A DNA stretch of 64,000 nt from Collimonas fungivorans (GCF_001584145.1 NZ_CP013232.1:1860001-1924000), one strand, 5' to 3'; counted from the stretch's first letter, positions 7,511 to 16,815 are shown. The notes: generated by a model from the sequence alone, not told the origin. Made by a program: numbers and translations.

Positions 7511-10498
7511 ATGAATCTGGATGAAAAACGAAATTTTCTTGCCATGCCAGTACATGTCTTTTTATATATATCCATAGCTTTTGCCTTAGGCGCCTGCGGC
7601 AGCGGAGATTCGATCCCGAGCGGACAAACCGTCAACTCCACTCCCGACAGCGTTGCGCCTAGCACTACCCCACCGAACACCACGCCACCTGGCACTACAT
7701 CGCCTAGTACCACGCCACCTGTGGTCACGCCACCGGTCACCACGCCGTCTGATCCCGCTGCGACGCCCACTGCGATCTACGTGTCGCCGTCTGGAAGCGA
7801 TGCCGCGAGCGGAGACAAGTCAGCTCCTAAAGCGACATTGGCGGCAGCGGTTTCAAGTGCGATCAAGGCGAATTTAAAAGAAGTGATTGTTGAAGACGGT
7901 ACGCATTACCTGGCGCAACCGCTGCTGCTGGGGCCGAGCGCCTCAGGCATCTTCATCCATGCTGACAGTGGAACGCATCCTGTCGTTAGCGGCGCCAGGC
8001 CGTTGAGTGGCCTGACGTGGACGACCTACAAGGGAAACATCATGCAGGCAAGCGTGAGCGGGGCCGCATTTGATCAGCTCTTTGTCAACGGGGCCGGCCA
8101 GGTCCGCGCACGTTATCCGAACTATCAGCCGGGTGCGACTGTAGTATTCAACGGTTTTGCCAGCCAGGCAGCGATACAGGCGCGCGCCGCGGCATGGAAA
8201 AGTCCGGCAGGAGGCTTTTTGCATTCGATGATGAACGCGGCCTGGAGCGACCAGAACCAGAATATTCTCGGCGTCAATGCAAACGGTACGCTTAAGCTGA
8301 GCAGCCCTATAGGCAACAATCGCTTGTCGCAAGGGACCGATACATCGACGGAGTACGTCGAAAATATTTTTGAAGAACTCGATGTGCCCGGTGAGTGGTT
8401 TTACAACACGCAAACCGCTACCCTCTATTTTTATCCGCCAGCAGGGGTGGACCTGAAGTCGGCCAAGTTCGAAGGTACGGCGCTCGAAAACCTGATCAAT
8501 ATTCAGGGTACGGAAGCGAATCCCGCGCAAAATATTCACATCGACGGGCTGACTTTCACCGCCACCAGCCACACCTTCATGAAAACCACGGAACCGTTGC
8601 TGAGAAGCGACTGGACCATCTATCGGAGCGGCGCCGTCCTGACGGAAGGCGCTTCCAATATAGAAATTTCAAACAATGTCTTCCAGGGGCTGGGCGGCAA
8701 CGCCATCTTCGTCAGCGGCTATAACCGCAACATCAATATCCACACCAACGAAATCTACAATATCGGCGCCAGCGCGATTGCGTTTGTCGGCAGGCCAGAT
8801 GCGGTGCGGTCGTCTACTGCAGCGAATGCGGTGCCGCCGATGAATTACAACACGGCGGCGAATTACGCTTCCCTGGATATGACGAAAGGCCCGAAGAGTA
8901 ACAATTATCCATCCGGCTCCTTTGCCTCGGACAACCTGATACACGACATCGGCACCAAGGAAAAGCAGGTGGCTGGCGTCGAAATTTCGATGGCCTCCAA
9001 GATCACGGTGCAGCACAACAGTATTTACAATACGCCGCGCGCCGGCATCAACATCGGCGACGGCACCTGGGGCGGCCACTTGATCGCCTATAACGATGTA
9101 TTTAATACGGTGTTGGAAACGGGCGACCATGGCGCGTTCAATGCCTGGGGACGGGATCGGTACTGGAGCCCTGATTCAAATGCAATGACCGCGGAAATGC
9201 TGAAGAATCCGACGATCTGGAATCTTGACGCCGTAGACCAGACTGTTATCCAGAACAATCGCTTCCGCTGCGACCGCGGCTGGGATATCGATTTCGATGA
9301 CGGCACGTCAAATTACCTGGTCCAGAACAATGTGCTTCTCAGCGGCGGCAAAACCATTGCCAACGACCTGAAGGGCGGCTTGAAATTCCGCGAAGGCTTC
9401 ATGCGCATCGGCAGCAACAATATCATCCTGAACAATTCGTTCTATCCGCAGGTATGGTTTGCCGGCAGCGGCGATGTTTTCCAGCACAACATCGTCATGG
9501 GGGCGCATCAGCCGGCAATACTATCCAATTTCGGAAAAACCGTGAACAGCAATCTGTTCATGACCAATGCCGATCTGGTCGCCTCGCAGAATATTTCACC
9601 GGGAAGCTGGGAGACGGCGTCTGCGGTTGGCAACCCGTTGTTTACCAGCGCCGCAACCGGGGACTACAGTGTGCCGGCCAATTCTCCCGCTGTGACAAAC
9701 ATAGGATTTGTGAGCTTCGCAACGAATCAGTTCGGCGTCCAGAATGCGGCCCTGAAAGCCAAGGCACAAACGCCAGCGCTGCCTGTACTCGACTTTGGCG
9801 GATCCGCCACGCCGACCTCCGATAAAACCACTTTGATCGGCGCCACGATTGAATCCATTACCACGGTCGCGCAGCAGTCGGCCGCGGGCTTGCCGACGGT
9901 CCAGGGAGTACTGGTTGACGCGGTACAGGCGGGAAGCCCGGCGGCGACCTCTGGTTTGCTGGCAGGGGACGCGATCATAGGCAGCGTTGCGGGCGGCAAG
10001 AGCACGCCTGTCAATACAGTGAAAGATTTGATCAATGCCTATAACGCAGCCGGCAGCAGCGGCAGCCTGACACTGACAATCTATCGCAATCAGCAGCCGA
10101 TGACGCTGACGCTGGCTTTTCAGATTATCTACAACGACGATTGGGCCGGTATTGCCTATACGGGGGGCTGGAAGTATTCGAGTAACCGCAACCAGGCATC
10201 CGGCGACTATAACTTTGATGTCCACTACACCACAACCGACGGCGACTCCGCCACGATCACGTTCACCGGAACGGGAATTGCGGTGCTCGGCCCGACAGAC
10301 GTCAATGCCGCAGTGACGGCAACTGCGCTGCTGGACGGCGCTACAACTTCTTCCATTGCGATTCCGGCCGCGGCCAAGTATACGGCGCAGCAGCCAATGA
10401 TCACGCTGTCCAAGCTTGCCGCGGGTACGCATACCTTGAAGATTACAAAAAATAGCGGCATTTACTTGCAAATCGATGCCGTGACTATCGATAAATGA
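7511..10498 (+). CDS. Large lipoprotein with right-handed beta-helix, PDZ-like and C-terminal beta-sandwich domains
   Basis: A 995-residue protein. The N-terminal signal ends in the lipobox ALGAC near residue 30, so it should be lipid-anchored. A Thr/Pro-rich linker (about 45-90, repeats of TTPP) leads to IYVSPSGSDAASGDKSAP, the typical opening of secreted polysaccharide-lyase-like beta-helix proteins. Parallel beta-helix repeats fill about 110-690, with many N-rich turns such as NNVFQGLGGNAI and NSIYNTPRAGINIG. Next comes a PDZ-like module (about 820-900: VLVDAVQAGSPAATSGLLAGDAI), then a C-terminal domain with WKYSSNR and LAAGTHTLKITK that resembles a carbohydrate-binding jelly roll. ATG 7511 follows GGAG. 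The combination suggests surface glycan binding or cleavage; no catalytic residues can be assigned. Confidence 0.8.
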   Translation: MNLDEKRNFLAMPVHVFLYISIAFALGACGSGDSIPSGQTVNSTPDSVAPSTTPPNTTPPGTTSPSTTPPVVTPPVTTPSDPAATPTAIYVSPSGSDAASGDKSAPKATLAAAVSSAIKANLKEVIVEDGTHYLAQPLLLGPSASGIFIHADSGTHPVVSGARPLSGLTWTTYKGNIMQASVSGAAFDQLFVNGAGQVRARYPNYQPGATVVFNGFASQAAIQARAAAWKSPAGGFLHSMMNAAWSDQNQNILGVNANGTLKLSSPIGNNRLSQGTDTSTEYVENIFEELDVPGEWFYNTQTATLYFYPPAGVDLKSAKFEGTALENLINIQGTEANPAQNIHIDGLTFTATSHTFMKTTEPLLRSDWTIYRSGAVLTEGASNIEISNNVFQGLGGNAIFVSGYNRNINIHTNEIYNIGASAIAFVGRPDAVRSSTAANAVPPMNYNTAANYASLDMTKGPKSNNYPSGSFASDNLIHDIGTKEKQVAGVEISMASKITVQHNSIYNTPRAGINIGDGTWGGHLIAYNDVFNTVLETGDHGAFNAWGRDRYWSPDSNAMTAEMLKNPTIWNLDAVDQTVIQNNRFRCDRGWDIDFDDGTSNYLVQNNVLLSGGKTIANDLKGGLKFREGFMRIGSNNIILNNSFYPQVWFAGSGDVFQHNIVMGAHQPAILSNFGKTVNSNLFMTNADLVASQNISPGSWETASAVGNPLFTSAATGDYSVPANSPAVTNIGFVSFATNQFGVQNAALKAKAQTPALPVLDFGGSATPTSDKTTLIGATIESITTVAQQSAAGLPTVQGVLVDAVQAGSPAATSGLLAGDAIIGSVAGGKSTPVNTVKDLINAYNAAGSSGSLTLTIYRNQQPMTLTLAFQIIYNDDWAGIAYTGGWKYSSNRNQASGDYNFDVHYTTTDGDSATITFTGTGIAVLGPTDVNAAVTATALLDGATTSSIAIPAAAKYTAQQPMITLSKLAAGTHTLKITKNSGIYLQIDAVTIDK

Positions 10499-10508
10499 AA
10501 GGGGGAAA

Positions 10509-10522
10509 TGGCAACGTTGCCA
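10509..10522. promoter_or_regulatory. Perfect 14-bp palindrome upstream of porin gene
   Basis: TGGCAACGTTGCCA is a perfect dyad with a central CG, the form favoured by LacI/GalR-family repressors. It lies just after the beta-helix gene stop and 94 bp before the porin ATG. A second stem (CCTGTCT 10554-10560 / AGACAGG 10572-10578) follows it. No LacI-type gene is nearby, so the operator role is inferred only from shape. Confidence 0.45.
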
Positions 10523-10615
10523 GGTGAATAGAGGTATCTGGCGAAGGTTTGATCCTGTCTTTAAAAATTAGAGACAGGTGATTGAACAAAATTTAACTAT
10601 AAAAGGGGACTCAAC

Positions 10616-11689
10616 ATGAAAAAACATACATTGCAGTACATGCAGGCGGCCGCGGCTCTGCTGGTTGGCGCAGCCTGCGGCCAGGCACAAGCGCAGACCA
10701 GCGTCACTATCTACGGCCGGGTCGATGCCGGCGTCGATTACCAAAGCAGCGTCGCCCTGAAAGACGCCAACGGCAACCCGACCGGGCAGACCGGCGGCAA
10801 GCTGGCGGCTTCCGGCAATCAATGGGGCACCAGCATGATCGGTTTCAAGGGCACCGAAAACCTGGGCAGCGGACTGAGCGCGTTCTTCCTGCTGGAATCC
10901 GGCTTCGACGCCACCAAAGGGGTCACCAACGGCAACGCCTTGTTCAATCGCCGTTCGTATGTCGGCCTGAATGGCAGCGCCGGTTCGATCAAGTTCGGCA
11001 AGAATCTGTTCATCGTCAATGACGTCTGGTATCTCGATCCGACCGGTCAGCAATTCATGGGCACCGCCAGCCTGGTCAAGGGCCGCAACTGGCCGGGCGC
11101 CAACAACGTCATCGAATACCAGACGCCAACCTGGAGCGGATTCAACGCCACCGCCCAGACCAGCCTGGGCGAACAGGCCGGATCCAGCAAGAATGGCCGC
11201 AGCGACGGTATCTCCCTTGTGTACATCAACGGCGGTCTTGAGTTGCGCGGCATTTATGACGTGATCCGCGATACCAACGGCCGCTATACCGATGTTTATA
11301 CGGCGTCCAAGGATCTGATCCTGGGCGGCACCTACACGATAGACAAGCTGAAACTGTATGCCGGCTACGAAAACATCTCAGCCCCCGATACTGCAGCGCC
11401 TACCGATCCGGACAAGCTGAGCCATTACTGGATCGGCGCCAACTATACGTTGACGCCGGCCCTGACCCTGATCGGCGGCGCCTTCCACGCCAAGCTCAAT
11501 CATGACGCCGGCAGCGCCAGCCTGTTCATGGTCGGCGCCAACTACAACTTGTCGAAACGGACTTTGCTGTATGCGGCTGTCGGCACGGTGCGCAACAAGG
11601 GCAATGCCGATTTCGGCACCGAGTTCGACAGTCCTTTGCCGGGACATGCGCAAAACGGCGGTTACGCGGGCATCAGCCATACCTTCTAA
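10616..11689 (+). CDS. General porin, Burkholderiales type
   Basis: A 357-residue outer-membrane 16-strand porin (Porin_4 family). A Sec signal peptide ends at AQAQT; the mature chain starts SVTIYGRVDAGVDY, as in most Burkholderiales porins. Internal family marks are GFKGTENLGSGLSAFFLLESGF, NRRSYVGLNGSAGSIKFGKN and the C-terminal strand GGYAGISHTF ending in Phe, the BAM recognition residue. A GGGGA ribosome site precedes the ATG. It is followed by a strong terminator, so it is probably monocistronic. It allows diffusion of small hydrophilic solutes; specificity is unknown. Confidence 0.93.
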   Translation: MKKHTLQYMQAAAALLVGAACGQAQAQTSVTIYGRVDAGVDYQSSVALKDANGNPTGQTGGKLAASGNQWGTSMIGFKGTENLGSGLSAFFLLESGFDATKGVTNGNALFNRRSYVGLNGSAGSIKFGKNLFIVNDVWYLDPTGQQFMGTASLVKGRNWPGANNVIEYQTPTWSGFNATAQTSLGEQAGSSKNGRSDGISLVYINGGLELRGIYDVIRDTNGRYTDVYTASKDLILGGTYTIDKLKLYAGYENISAPDTAAPTDPDKLSHYWIGANYTLTPALTLIGGAFHAKLNHDAGSASLFMVGANYNLSKRTLLYAAVGTVRNKGNADFGTEFDSPLPGHAQNGGYAGISHTF

Positions 11690-11733
11690 GCCGCAAACGT
11701 TTGTCTCGCCGATCTTGCCGGGTCTCCGAGGTT

Positions 11734-11778
11734 AGAGGCAACACTGATCCTTCTGAAAGTGTTGTCTCTTTTTTTTTT
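11734..11778 (+). terminator. Terminator of the porin gene
   Basis: AGAGGCAACACT (11734-11745) pairs with AGTGTTGTCTCT (11758-11769), 12 bp with one G-T wobble, followed by a run of about ten T. It starts 44 bp after the porin stop codon. Confidence 0.9.
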
Positions 11779-11964
11779 GACAAAGCTTAGATCTTTATCG
11801 ACAAATGTCCGTGCGTGGGCAGGACCTGCCGCACTATCAAGGGCGGCTTATACCTTGACGTGGGGTGGCAGTTCGGGATGTTTTCAGCCAGGTCCGCTGC
11901 CTTGCTGGAGATGGGGGTTTTTATGCATAATGACTGCACCATCCTGTCAAGAGGCCAACTTCCC

Positions 11965-12381
11965 ATGAGTGACACGCAAGAACGAATCGCAGCCAGTTTC
12001 AAAGCGCAAGGCCTGATGGCGACCCTTGGCGCGCAGCTTGTCTCGGTCGCAGACGGCGAGGTGCAGATAGAATTGCCGTTTTCCACGCAACTGTCCCAAC
12101 AGCGCGGTTATGTTCATGCAGGCGCAATAACAAGCATTGTCGACAGCGCTTGCGGCTATGCGGCGTTGACCAAGGCGCCGTCCGGTTGCGATGTCGTTAC
12201 CGCCGAGTTCAAGATCAATTTCGTTCGGCCTGCGATTGGCGAACGGTTTTTGGCGACCGGGAAGGTGCAGGCATCGGGCAAGCTGCTTGCGGTCTGCACA
12301 GGAGAAGTCCGGGCCTTGTCGGGAACCGAGTGGAAAGTGGTTGCCATCATGCAGGCAACCATCGTCAACATCAGTGCCTGA
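11965..12381 (+). CDS. PaaI-like hotdog-fold thioesterase
   Basis: A 138-residue protein of the PaaI/4HBT family, which hydrolyses acyl- or aryl-CoA thioesters in the cytoplasm. The diagnostic segment is QQRGYVHAGAITSIVDSACGYAA: the H-x-G region followed by the acidic residue on the hotdog helix. FKINFVRPA is the conserved central strand. The ATG at 11965 gives the usual family length; the frame is open upstream to 11815 and an ATG at 11923 exists, but neither has a better ribosome site. It is followed 34 bp later by a serine hydrolase gene in the same direction, possibly one operon. Confidence 0.82.
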   Translation: MSDTQERIAASFKAQGLMATLGAQLVSVADGEVQIELPFSTQLSQQRGYVHAGAITSIVDSACGYAALTKAPSGCDVVTAEFKINFVRPAIGERFLATGKVQASGKLLAVCTGEVRALSGTEWKVVAIMQATIVNISA

Positions 12382-12415
12382 CGCCTATGCGCGATCAAGC
12401 CGGGAGGAATGCAGC

Positions 12416-13573
12416 ATGCCGCAGAGCACGATAGACGGATTCGCCCACGATCAATTTTCGGCGGCGAAAGAAGCGTTCGAAGCCAACTTCGCCAGCGGAG
12501 AGGAACTGGGCGCCTCGTTCTGTGCGACAGTGGAGGGCGAGACGGTGATCGATCTCTGGGGCGGCTTCGCGGACGAGGAGAAGAGCCGTCCCTGGAGCCG
12601 CGACACCATCGTCAACGTCTACTCCACCACCAAGACCATGACGGCGCTGACTGCGCTGCTGCTGGCTGACAGGGGCGAGCTCGACTTCGCGGCGCCGGTC
12701 GCCAGGTACTGGCCCGAGTTCGCCGCCAACGGCAAGGATCGCATCACCGTGGCGCAGCTGATGAGCCATTCTTCTGGCCTTTCCGGCTGGCGTCCGGCTG
12801 TCAGCGGCGCGGATTTCTACGATTGGGACAAGGTGACTTCGATGCTTGCCGCCCAGGCGCCGCTATGGGAGCCGGGAACGGCCTCCGGTTACCATGTCTA
12901 TACCTTCGGCTTCCTGATCGGCGAGGTAGTGCGCCGCATTACCGGCAAGAGCCTCGGCACGGTATTCCGCGAAGAGATCGCGGAGCCGCTGGGCGCGGAC
13001 TTCTGGATCGGCCTGCCGCCATCGGAAGATCATCGCGTAGCCGACCTGGTGGGGTTTGAACTGCCGCCCAGCACGGCTGATTTGCAGCTCACCGAAGTCC
13101 AGAAAATTACCTTTATCGATACCCAGACCGATGTGCCGTCCACCCGCACCCGCGCCTGGCGCGGCGCCGAGATCCCGGCCGCCAACGGCCACGGCAACGC
13201 CCGTTCCATTGCCGAGATCCACGCTCTGCTGGCCAACGGCGGCATCGCCAAGGGCAAGCGAATCATGTCCGAGGCCGGTTGCCGCAAGGCGCTGGAGCAG
13301 CAGATTGAAGGGGCCGACCTGGCCATGCGCGGCATGCAAGTCCGCTTCGGCCTGGGTTTTGGCCTGCCGAGCCCGATCCTGAAACTCGTGCCACCACACC
13401 CCAACTCTCTTTTCTGGTCTGGCGGCGGAGGCTCCTTCATCCTCATCGACGTCGATGCGCGCACTACCTTTTCCTACGCCATGAACAAGATGCAGCGCGC
13501 CATGGTCGGCGACGAACGTTCCTTTCGCATCATCCGCGCCATGTGGCAGGGACTGGATGCAGGGCGAACTTGA
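12416..13573 (+). CDS. Beta-lactamase-fold serine hydrolase (EstB/LACTB-like)
   Basis: A 385-residue cytoplasmic protein of Pfam Beta-lactamase (class C-like fold, family S12). The S-x-x-K nucleophile motif is STTK in NVYSTTKTMTALTALLLADRGELD (near residue 64). The Tyr of the second motif is probably YHVYTFGFLIGEVVR near 160, and the third box is represented by WSGGGGSF near 340. No signal peptide is visible, favouring an esterase/carboxylesterase rather than a true antibiotic-hydrolysing enzyme. The ATG at 12416 follows GGGAGGA; the longer open frame overlaps the thioesterase gene and is rejected. Substrate is unknown. Confidence 0.85.
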   Translation: MPQSTIDGFAHDQFSAAKEAFEANFASGEELGASFCATVEGETVIDLWGGFADEEKSRPWSRDTIVNVYSTTKTMTALTALLLADRGELDFAAPVARYWPEFAANGKDRITVAQLMSHSSGLSGWRPAVSGADFYDWDKVTSMLAAQAPLWEPGTASGYHVYTFGFLIGEVVRRITGKSLGTVFREEIAEPLGADFWIGLPPSEDHRVADLVGFELPPSTADLQLTEVQKITFIDTQTDVPSTRTRAWRGAEIPAANGHGNARSIAEIHALLANGGIAKGKRIMSEAGCRKALEQQIEGADLAMRGMQVRFGLGFGLPSPILKLVPPHPNSLFWSGGGGSFILIDVDARTTFSYAMNKMQRAMVGDERSFRIIRAMWQGLDAGRT

Positions 13574-13582
13574 ACCAGCGGT

Positions 13583-14476
13583 TTACACTGATTTTGCGAT
13601 GTACTCGCGCAGCCATTGATGTGCTGGATCGCGATGGCAACGCTCGTGCCAGAGCATGGCCATCTCATAGCCCGCTACTTCAACCGGCGGCTCGACAACT
13701 TGCAGCTCGCTAGTGTCGCGCACCAGGCGCGAAGGCAGCATCGCCACCAGGTCAGTGTTTGCCAGCACCGACCTGACAAACAGGAAGTGCGGAACGGAAA
13801 GCACCACCCGGCGCGCCAGACCTGCCTCCGCCAGTGCTTCATCGGTGACGCCATGGAATCCTCCGCCATCCGGCGACACGATCACGTGATCGAGCTTGCA
13901 GAATTGCGCGAGTGTTGGACGTTTTTTCAGGCGCGGATGCCCGGCGCGGCCAACCAGGACATAACGCTCGGTAAAAAGCATCCGGCGCCGCAATCCTGGC
14001 GGCGATCCCTCGCTGGTATGGAATGCAAGGTCAATCTCCCCCTGTTCCGCTTGCCTGGCTATGCGCGGCGGAACCAGTTCAAGGACCGCCAGCCGGGTGC
14101 CAGGCGCCGCTGAACGCAAGCCGTTCAAGGCGGGCAGTACTATCGTCGATTCGCCATAGTCGGTCGCAGCAACGCGCCATGTCTGACTGGCCTGGGCCGG
14201 GTCGAACGGGCTGGCGGGCGACACCGCCTGCTCGAGTGCGGCAAGCGCCTGCCGCAAAGGCTCGCGCAATTCGTCGGCCCGCGCGGTGGGCCGCATTCCT
14301 CGCGGCCCGGGCAACAGCAGCGGGTCGCCGAAGATATCCCGCAGCTTGGCGAGATGAACGCTGATCGATGGCTGGGAGAAGTTCAGGCGCTCTGCCGCGC
14401 GGGTCACATTGTGTTCTGCAAGCAGGACATCCAGCGTCACCAGCAGGTTCAGGTCGAGTTGTCGGAGATTATTCAT
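13583..14476 (-). CDS. LysR-family regulator, NodD/LinR-like branch
   Basis: A 297-residue LysR-type regulator. The helix-turn-helix lies at residues about 20-45 in NVTRAAERLNFSQPSISVHLAKLRD. The LxxLxxFGDPLLLPGPRGMRPT region is typical of the NodD/NahR/LinR subgroup that often responds to aromatic compounds. The C-terminal effector domain is complete. It is divergent from a flavodoxin-fold quinone reductase gene and separated from it by 86 bp holding an 11-bp dyad, so it probably controls that gene. It converges with the serine hydrolase gene. Confidence 0.9.
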   Translation of the reverse strand: MNNLRQLDLNLLVTLDVLLAEHNVTRAAERLNFSQPSISVHLAKLRDIFGDPLLLPGPRGMRPTARADELREPLRQALAALEQAVSPASPFDPAQASQTWRVAATDYGESTIVLPALNGLRSAAPGTRLAVLELVPPRIARQAEQGEIDLAFHTSEGSPPGLRRRMLFTERYVLVGRAGHPRLKKRPTLAQFCKLDHVIVSPDGGGFHGVTDEALAEAGLARRVVLSVPHFLFVRSVLANTDLVAMLPSRLVRDTSELQVVEPPVEVAGYEMAMLWHERCHRDPAHQWLREYIAKSV

Positions 14477-14489
14477 GTCTATACCTGGA

Positions 14490-14513
14490 ATATTGAGAAT
14501 TCATTTTCAATAT
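14490..14513. promoter_or_regulatory. LysR-type operator candidate
   Basis: ATATTGAGAAT (14490-14500) and ATTTTCAATAT (14503-14513) form an 11-bp inverted repeat with one mismatch and a 2-bp centre. It lies 14 bp upstream of the lysR ATG and about 50 bp upstream of the reductase start, the position expected for LysR autoregulation and target control. Confidence 0.65.
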
Positions 14514-14562
14514 ACCTGACAGGAACCTAAGCTGCATGTTCCTAATCGTTGAAAGCCCAATC

Positions 14563-15339
14563 ATGAATATTCTTCTTGTCTATGCCCACCCCGAACCGAA
14601 GTCCCTGAACGGTTCGCTTAAGGACTTCTCGGTCAAACACCTTGAGGATGCCGGACACGTCGTCCAGGTTTCGGATTTGTACGCAATGAAATGGAAAGCA
14701 TCGCTGGACGCCGACGACAGCACGGATCGGCCAGCCGATGCCCGTTTTGTTCCATCGCTTGACTCCAAGCGCGCGTTCGAGCATGGCCTGCAAAGCGAGG
14801 ACATCGCGCTGGAACAGGACAAGCTGCGCTGGGCGGATGCCGTCATCCTGCAGTTTCCCCTGTGGTGGTTCTCGATGCCGGCGATCCTGAAGGGCTGGGT
14901 AGAACGGGTCTATGCTTACGGCTTCGCATACGGCGTAGGAGAGCACTCCGATGCGCGCTGGGGCGACCGCTATGGCGAAGGCACGCTGGCGGGGAAGCGT
15001 GCGATGCTGGTCGTCACTATGGGCGGATGGGAGTCGCATTACAGTGCGCGAGGCATCAATGGTCCGATAGACGATGTTTTGTTCCCCATACAGCACGGGG
15101 TGCTGTATTACCCCGGCTTCGACGTTTTGCCGCCGTTCGTGATCTATCGCACAGGCCGGACCGACGAAGCAAGATTTGCAAAGATCCGCGATGCGCTCGG
15201 GCAGCGTCTTGACGACCTTTGGCAGGCCGCACCGATACCGTTCCGTCCGCAAAATGCCGGTGCCTACAACATCCCTGAACTCACGCTGCGGCCTGAAGTT
15301 GCGCCGGACCAGGCGGGGTTCGCTGCACATATCGGATAA
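14563..15339 (+). CDS. NAD(P)H dehydrogenase (quinone)-like flavoprotein
   Basis: A 258-residue protein of the Flavodoxin_2 family (NQO1/MdaB/KefF-like). The opening MNILLVYAHPEPKSLNGSL binds the FMN/FAD phosphate, WADAVILQFPLWWFSMPAILKGWVERV is the family's central signature, and GKRAMLVVTMGGW follows. It should reduce quinones or electrophiles by two electrons in the cytoplasm. ATG 14563 matches the family start; an ATG nine codons earlier is less likely. It is divergent from a LysR gene that likely induces it, a common arrangement for quinone or aromatic-stress responses. Confidence 0.87.
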   Translation: MNILLVYAHPEPKSLNGSLKDFSVKHLEDAGHVVQVSDLYAMKWKASLDADDSTDRPADARFVPSLDSKRAFEHGLQSEDIALEQDKLRWADAVILQFPLWWFSMPAILKGWVERVYAYGFAYGVGEHSDARWGDRYGEGTLAGKRAMLVVTMGGWESHYSARGINGPIDDVLFPIQHGVLYYPGFDVLPPFVIYRTGRTDEARFAKIRDALGQRLDDLWQAAPIPFRPQNAGAYNIPELTLRPEVAPDQAGFAAHIG

Positions 15340-15670
15340 GCAGGTTTGCCCATGTTGAGATGAGGTGTGACACGACACTAGATTGCATCGCTGAAGTACG
15401 CGACTGCAGCGCCACAAATCTTGGGAGTGTCAGTGGGAACGGGCCGGAAATGATCCTGCGTCCGGCATTTGTTAATATACGAAAATGAGAGATGCGCGAA
15501 AGCCCGCATGATTGCGGGCTTTTTTTTGTTTTTTGATGCTGCCGGAAACATGTTTCCAATCGAGCACGAAAAGTGGACAACGGCGGCGGACAACGGCGTA
15601 TATGCTTTGATTCTCCATGCCCGTCAAGTTTGGCAAGGGCTGGACAGTTTCGTATTTTTTAGACCCCACT
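15340..15670. other. 331-bp intergenic region containing a terminator
   Basis: No gene is supported. The only clear element is the terminator hairpin at 15499-15527. Upstream of it is an AT-rich TTAATATACGAAAATG stretch that could hold a weak promoter. The 140 bp before pldA lack a strong ribosome site or recognisable operator. Confidence 0.5.
15499..15527 (+). terminator. Rho-independent terminator
   Basis: AAAGCCCGCA (15499-15508) pairs with TGCGGGCTTT (15513-15522) around a TGAT loop, with eight T in the 3' arm and tail. It is 160 bp after the quinone reductase stop and 145 bp before pldA. Confidence 0.85.
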
Positions 15671-16714
15671 ATGCAAAAAAACATCAAGAAAATCGTTTTT
15701 TCATTAAGCTGCATGTCGCCGGTGCTGCTGCATGCGGCTGAACTGGAACAGCAACTCGCGCGTTGCTCCGTATTAGGCGACGCCAGCGCGCGGCTGGGCT
15801 GCTTCGATGCGCTGGCCAAGGCTACAGCGGATGCGCCGGTTCCCGCTGCTGCCGTTGATTCCCAGGCCACACCTGCATCGCCGCCGGCCGTGGCCACGGT
15901 CAAGAAGGCAAGCGAGCCCAGCGATTCGCCGATTTCGCATACGGTGCAGAGCTGGGAACTCGATCCCAGTTCCAAGCGCGGCGTGTTCGCCCTCAAGTCC
16001 TACCTGAACAATTATGTATTGCTGGCCAATTACAGCACCTCCACCAACGACGCGCCATTCGCCAGCGACGCCAACGGCCTCAAACCGCAGCACACTGAAT
16101 TGACCTACCAGCTCAGCTTCAAGATGAAGATGGCGGAAAACATCGCCGGCAGTCCGGTCGACCTGTGGCTGGCTTATACCCAGCAAAGTTTTTGGCAAGC
16201 TTACAACCGGGCCGATTCCAGCCCGTTCCGGGAGACCAATTACCAGCCTGAACTGATTGCAACGCTGCCATTGAGCGCCAAGATCGGCGATTTCAACTTC
16301 CGCTATCTGAATTTCGGGCTGGTGCATCAGTCCAACGGACAGTCCTCTACCTTGTCTCGCAGCTGGAACCGTTTTTATACTGAACTGGGTGCCGAATACG
16401 GCAACCTGGCGCTGTCGGCGCGGATCTGGAAGCGCCTCGACAATGCAAAAGCCAACAACGACAACATCGATATCGTCGACTACATGGGCCACGGCGACGT
16501 GCGCGCTGCCTACCGCCAGGACGGTTACGAGTATTCGCTGACCGCGCGCCGCAATTTCCAGACTGGGCACGGCGCGCTCGAGGCCGGCTGGGCGTTTCCG
16601 GTCACGACCAACCTGAAAGGTTACCTGCATCTGTTTTCGGGTTATGGCGAAAGCCTGATCGACTACAACTATTCGCAAAAATCGATCGGCGCGGGATTTT
16701 TGGTCGATTTCTAA
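15671..16714 (+). CDS. pldA: Outer-membrane phospholipase A (OMPLA)
   Basis: A 347-residue outer-membrane beta-barrel phospholipase A1/A2. The signal peptide ends around LLHAAE. The periplasmic N-terminal part carries CSVLGDASARLGCFDALAKA, a segment seen in betaproteobacterial OMPLAs. The catalytic motif is NFGLVHQSNGQSSTLSRSWNR (near residue 220), containing the His and Ser of the H-x-S nucleophile pair and downstream Asn/Arg. FRETNYQPEL is the preceding conserved strand. The C-terminal strand ends in Phe. The enzyme is normally silent and is activated by dimerisation when the outer membrane is perturbed. ATG 15671 lacks a strong ribosome site; the frame begins at 15617. Confidence 0.9.
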   Translation: MQKNIKKIVFSLSCMSPVLLHAAELEQQLARCSVLGDASARLGCFDALAKATADAPVPAAAVDSQATPASPPAVATVKKASEPSDSPISHTVQSWELDPSSKRGVFALKSYLNNYVLLANYSTSTNDAPFASDANGLKPQHTELTYQLSFKMKMAENIAGSPVDLWLAYTQQSFWQAYNRADSSPFRETNYQPELIATLPLSAKIGDFNFRYLNFGLVHQSNGQSSTLSRSWNRFYTELGAEYGNLALSARIWKRLDNAKANNDNIDIVDYMGHGDVRAAYRQDGYEYSLTARRNFQTGHGALEAGWAFPVTTNLKGYLHLFSGYGESLIDYNYSQKSIGAGFLVDF

Positions 16715-16815
16715 AGCGCTGGCAGGATTCAATGGCGACGTGCAGACCTGGAAAAATGCGGGTCTTGTGAGGTATATCGTACTGTCGGTTTACGGTTTGT
16801 GCCTATACTTGTGCC

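Noticed and set aside
15499..15527. Member of the small-RNA-like family
   Set aside because: The hairpin has a plain TGAT loop and lacks the GTCTCC start, TTTGGATTCA core and CCGCAAGG cap; treated as an ordinary terminator.
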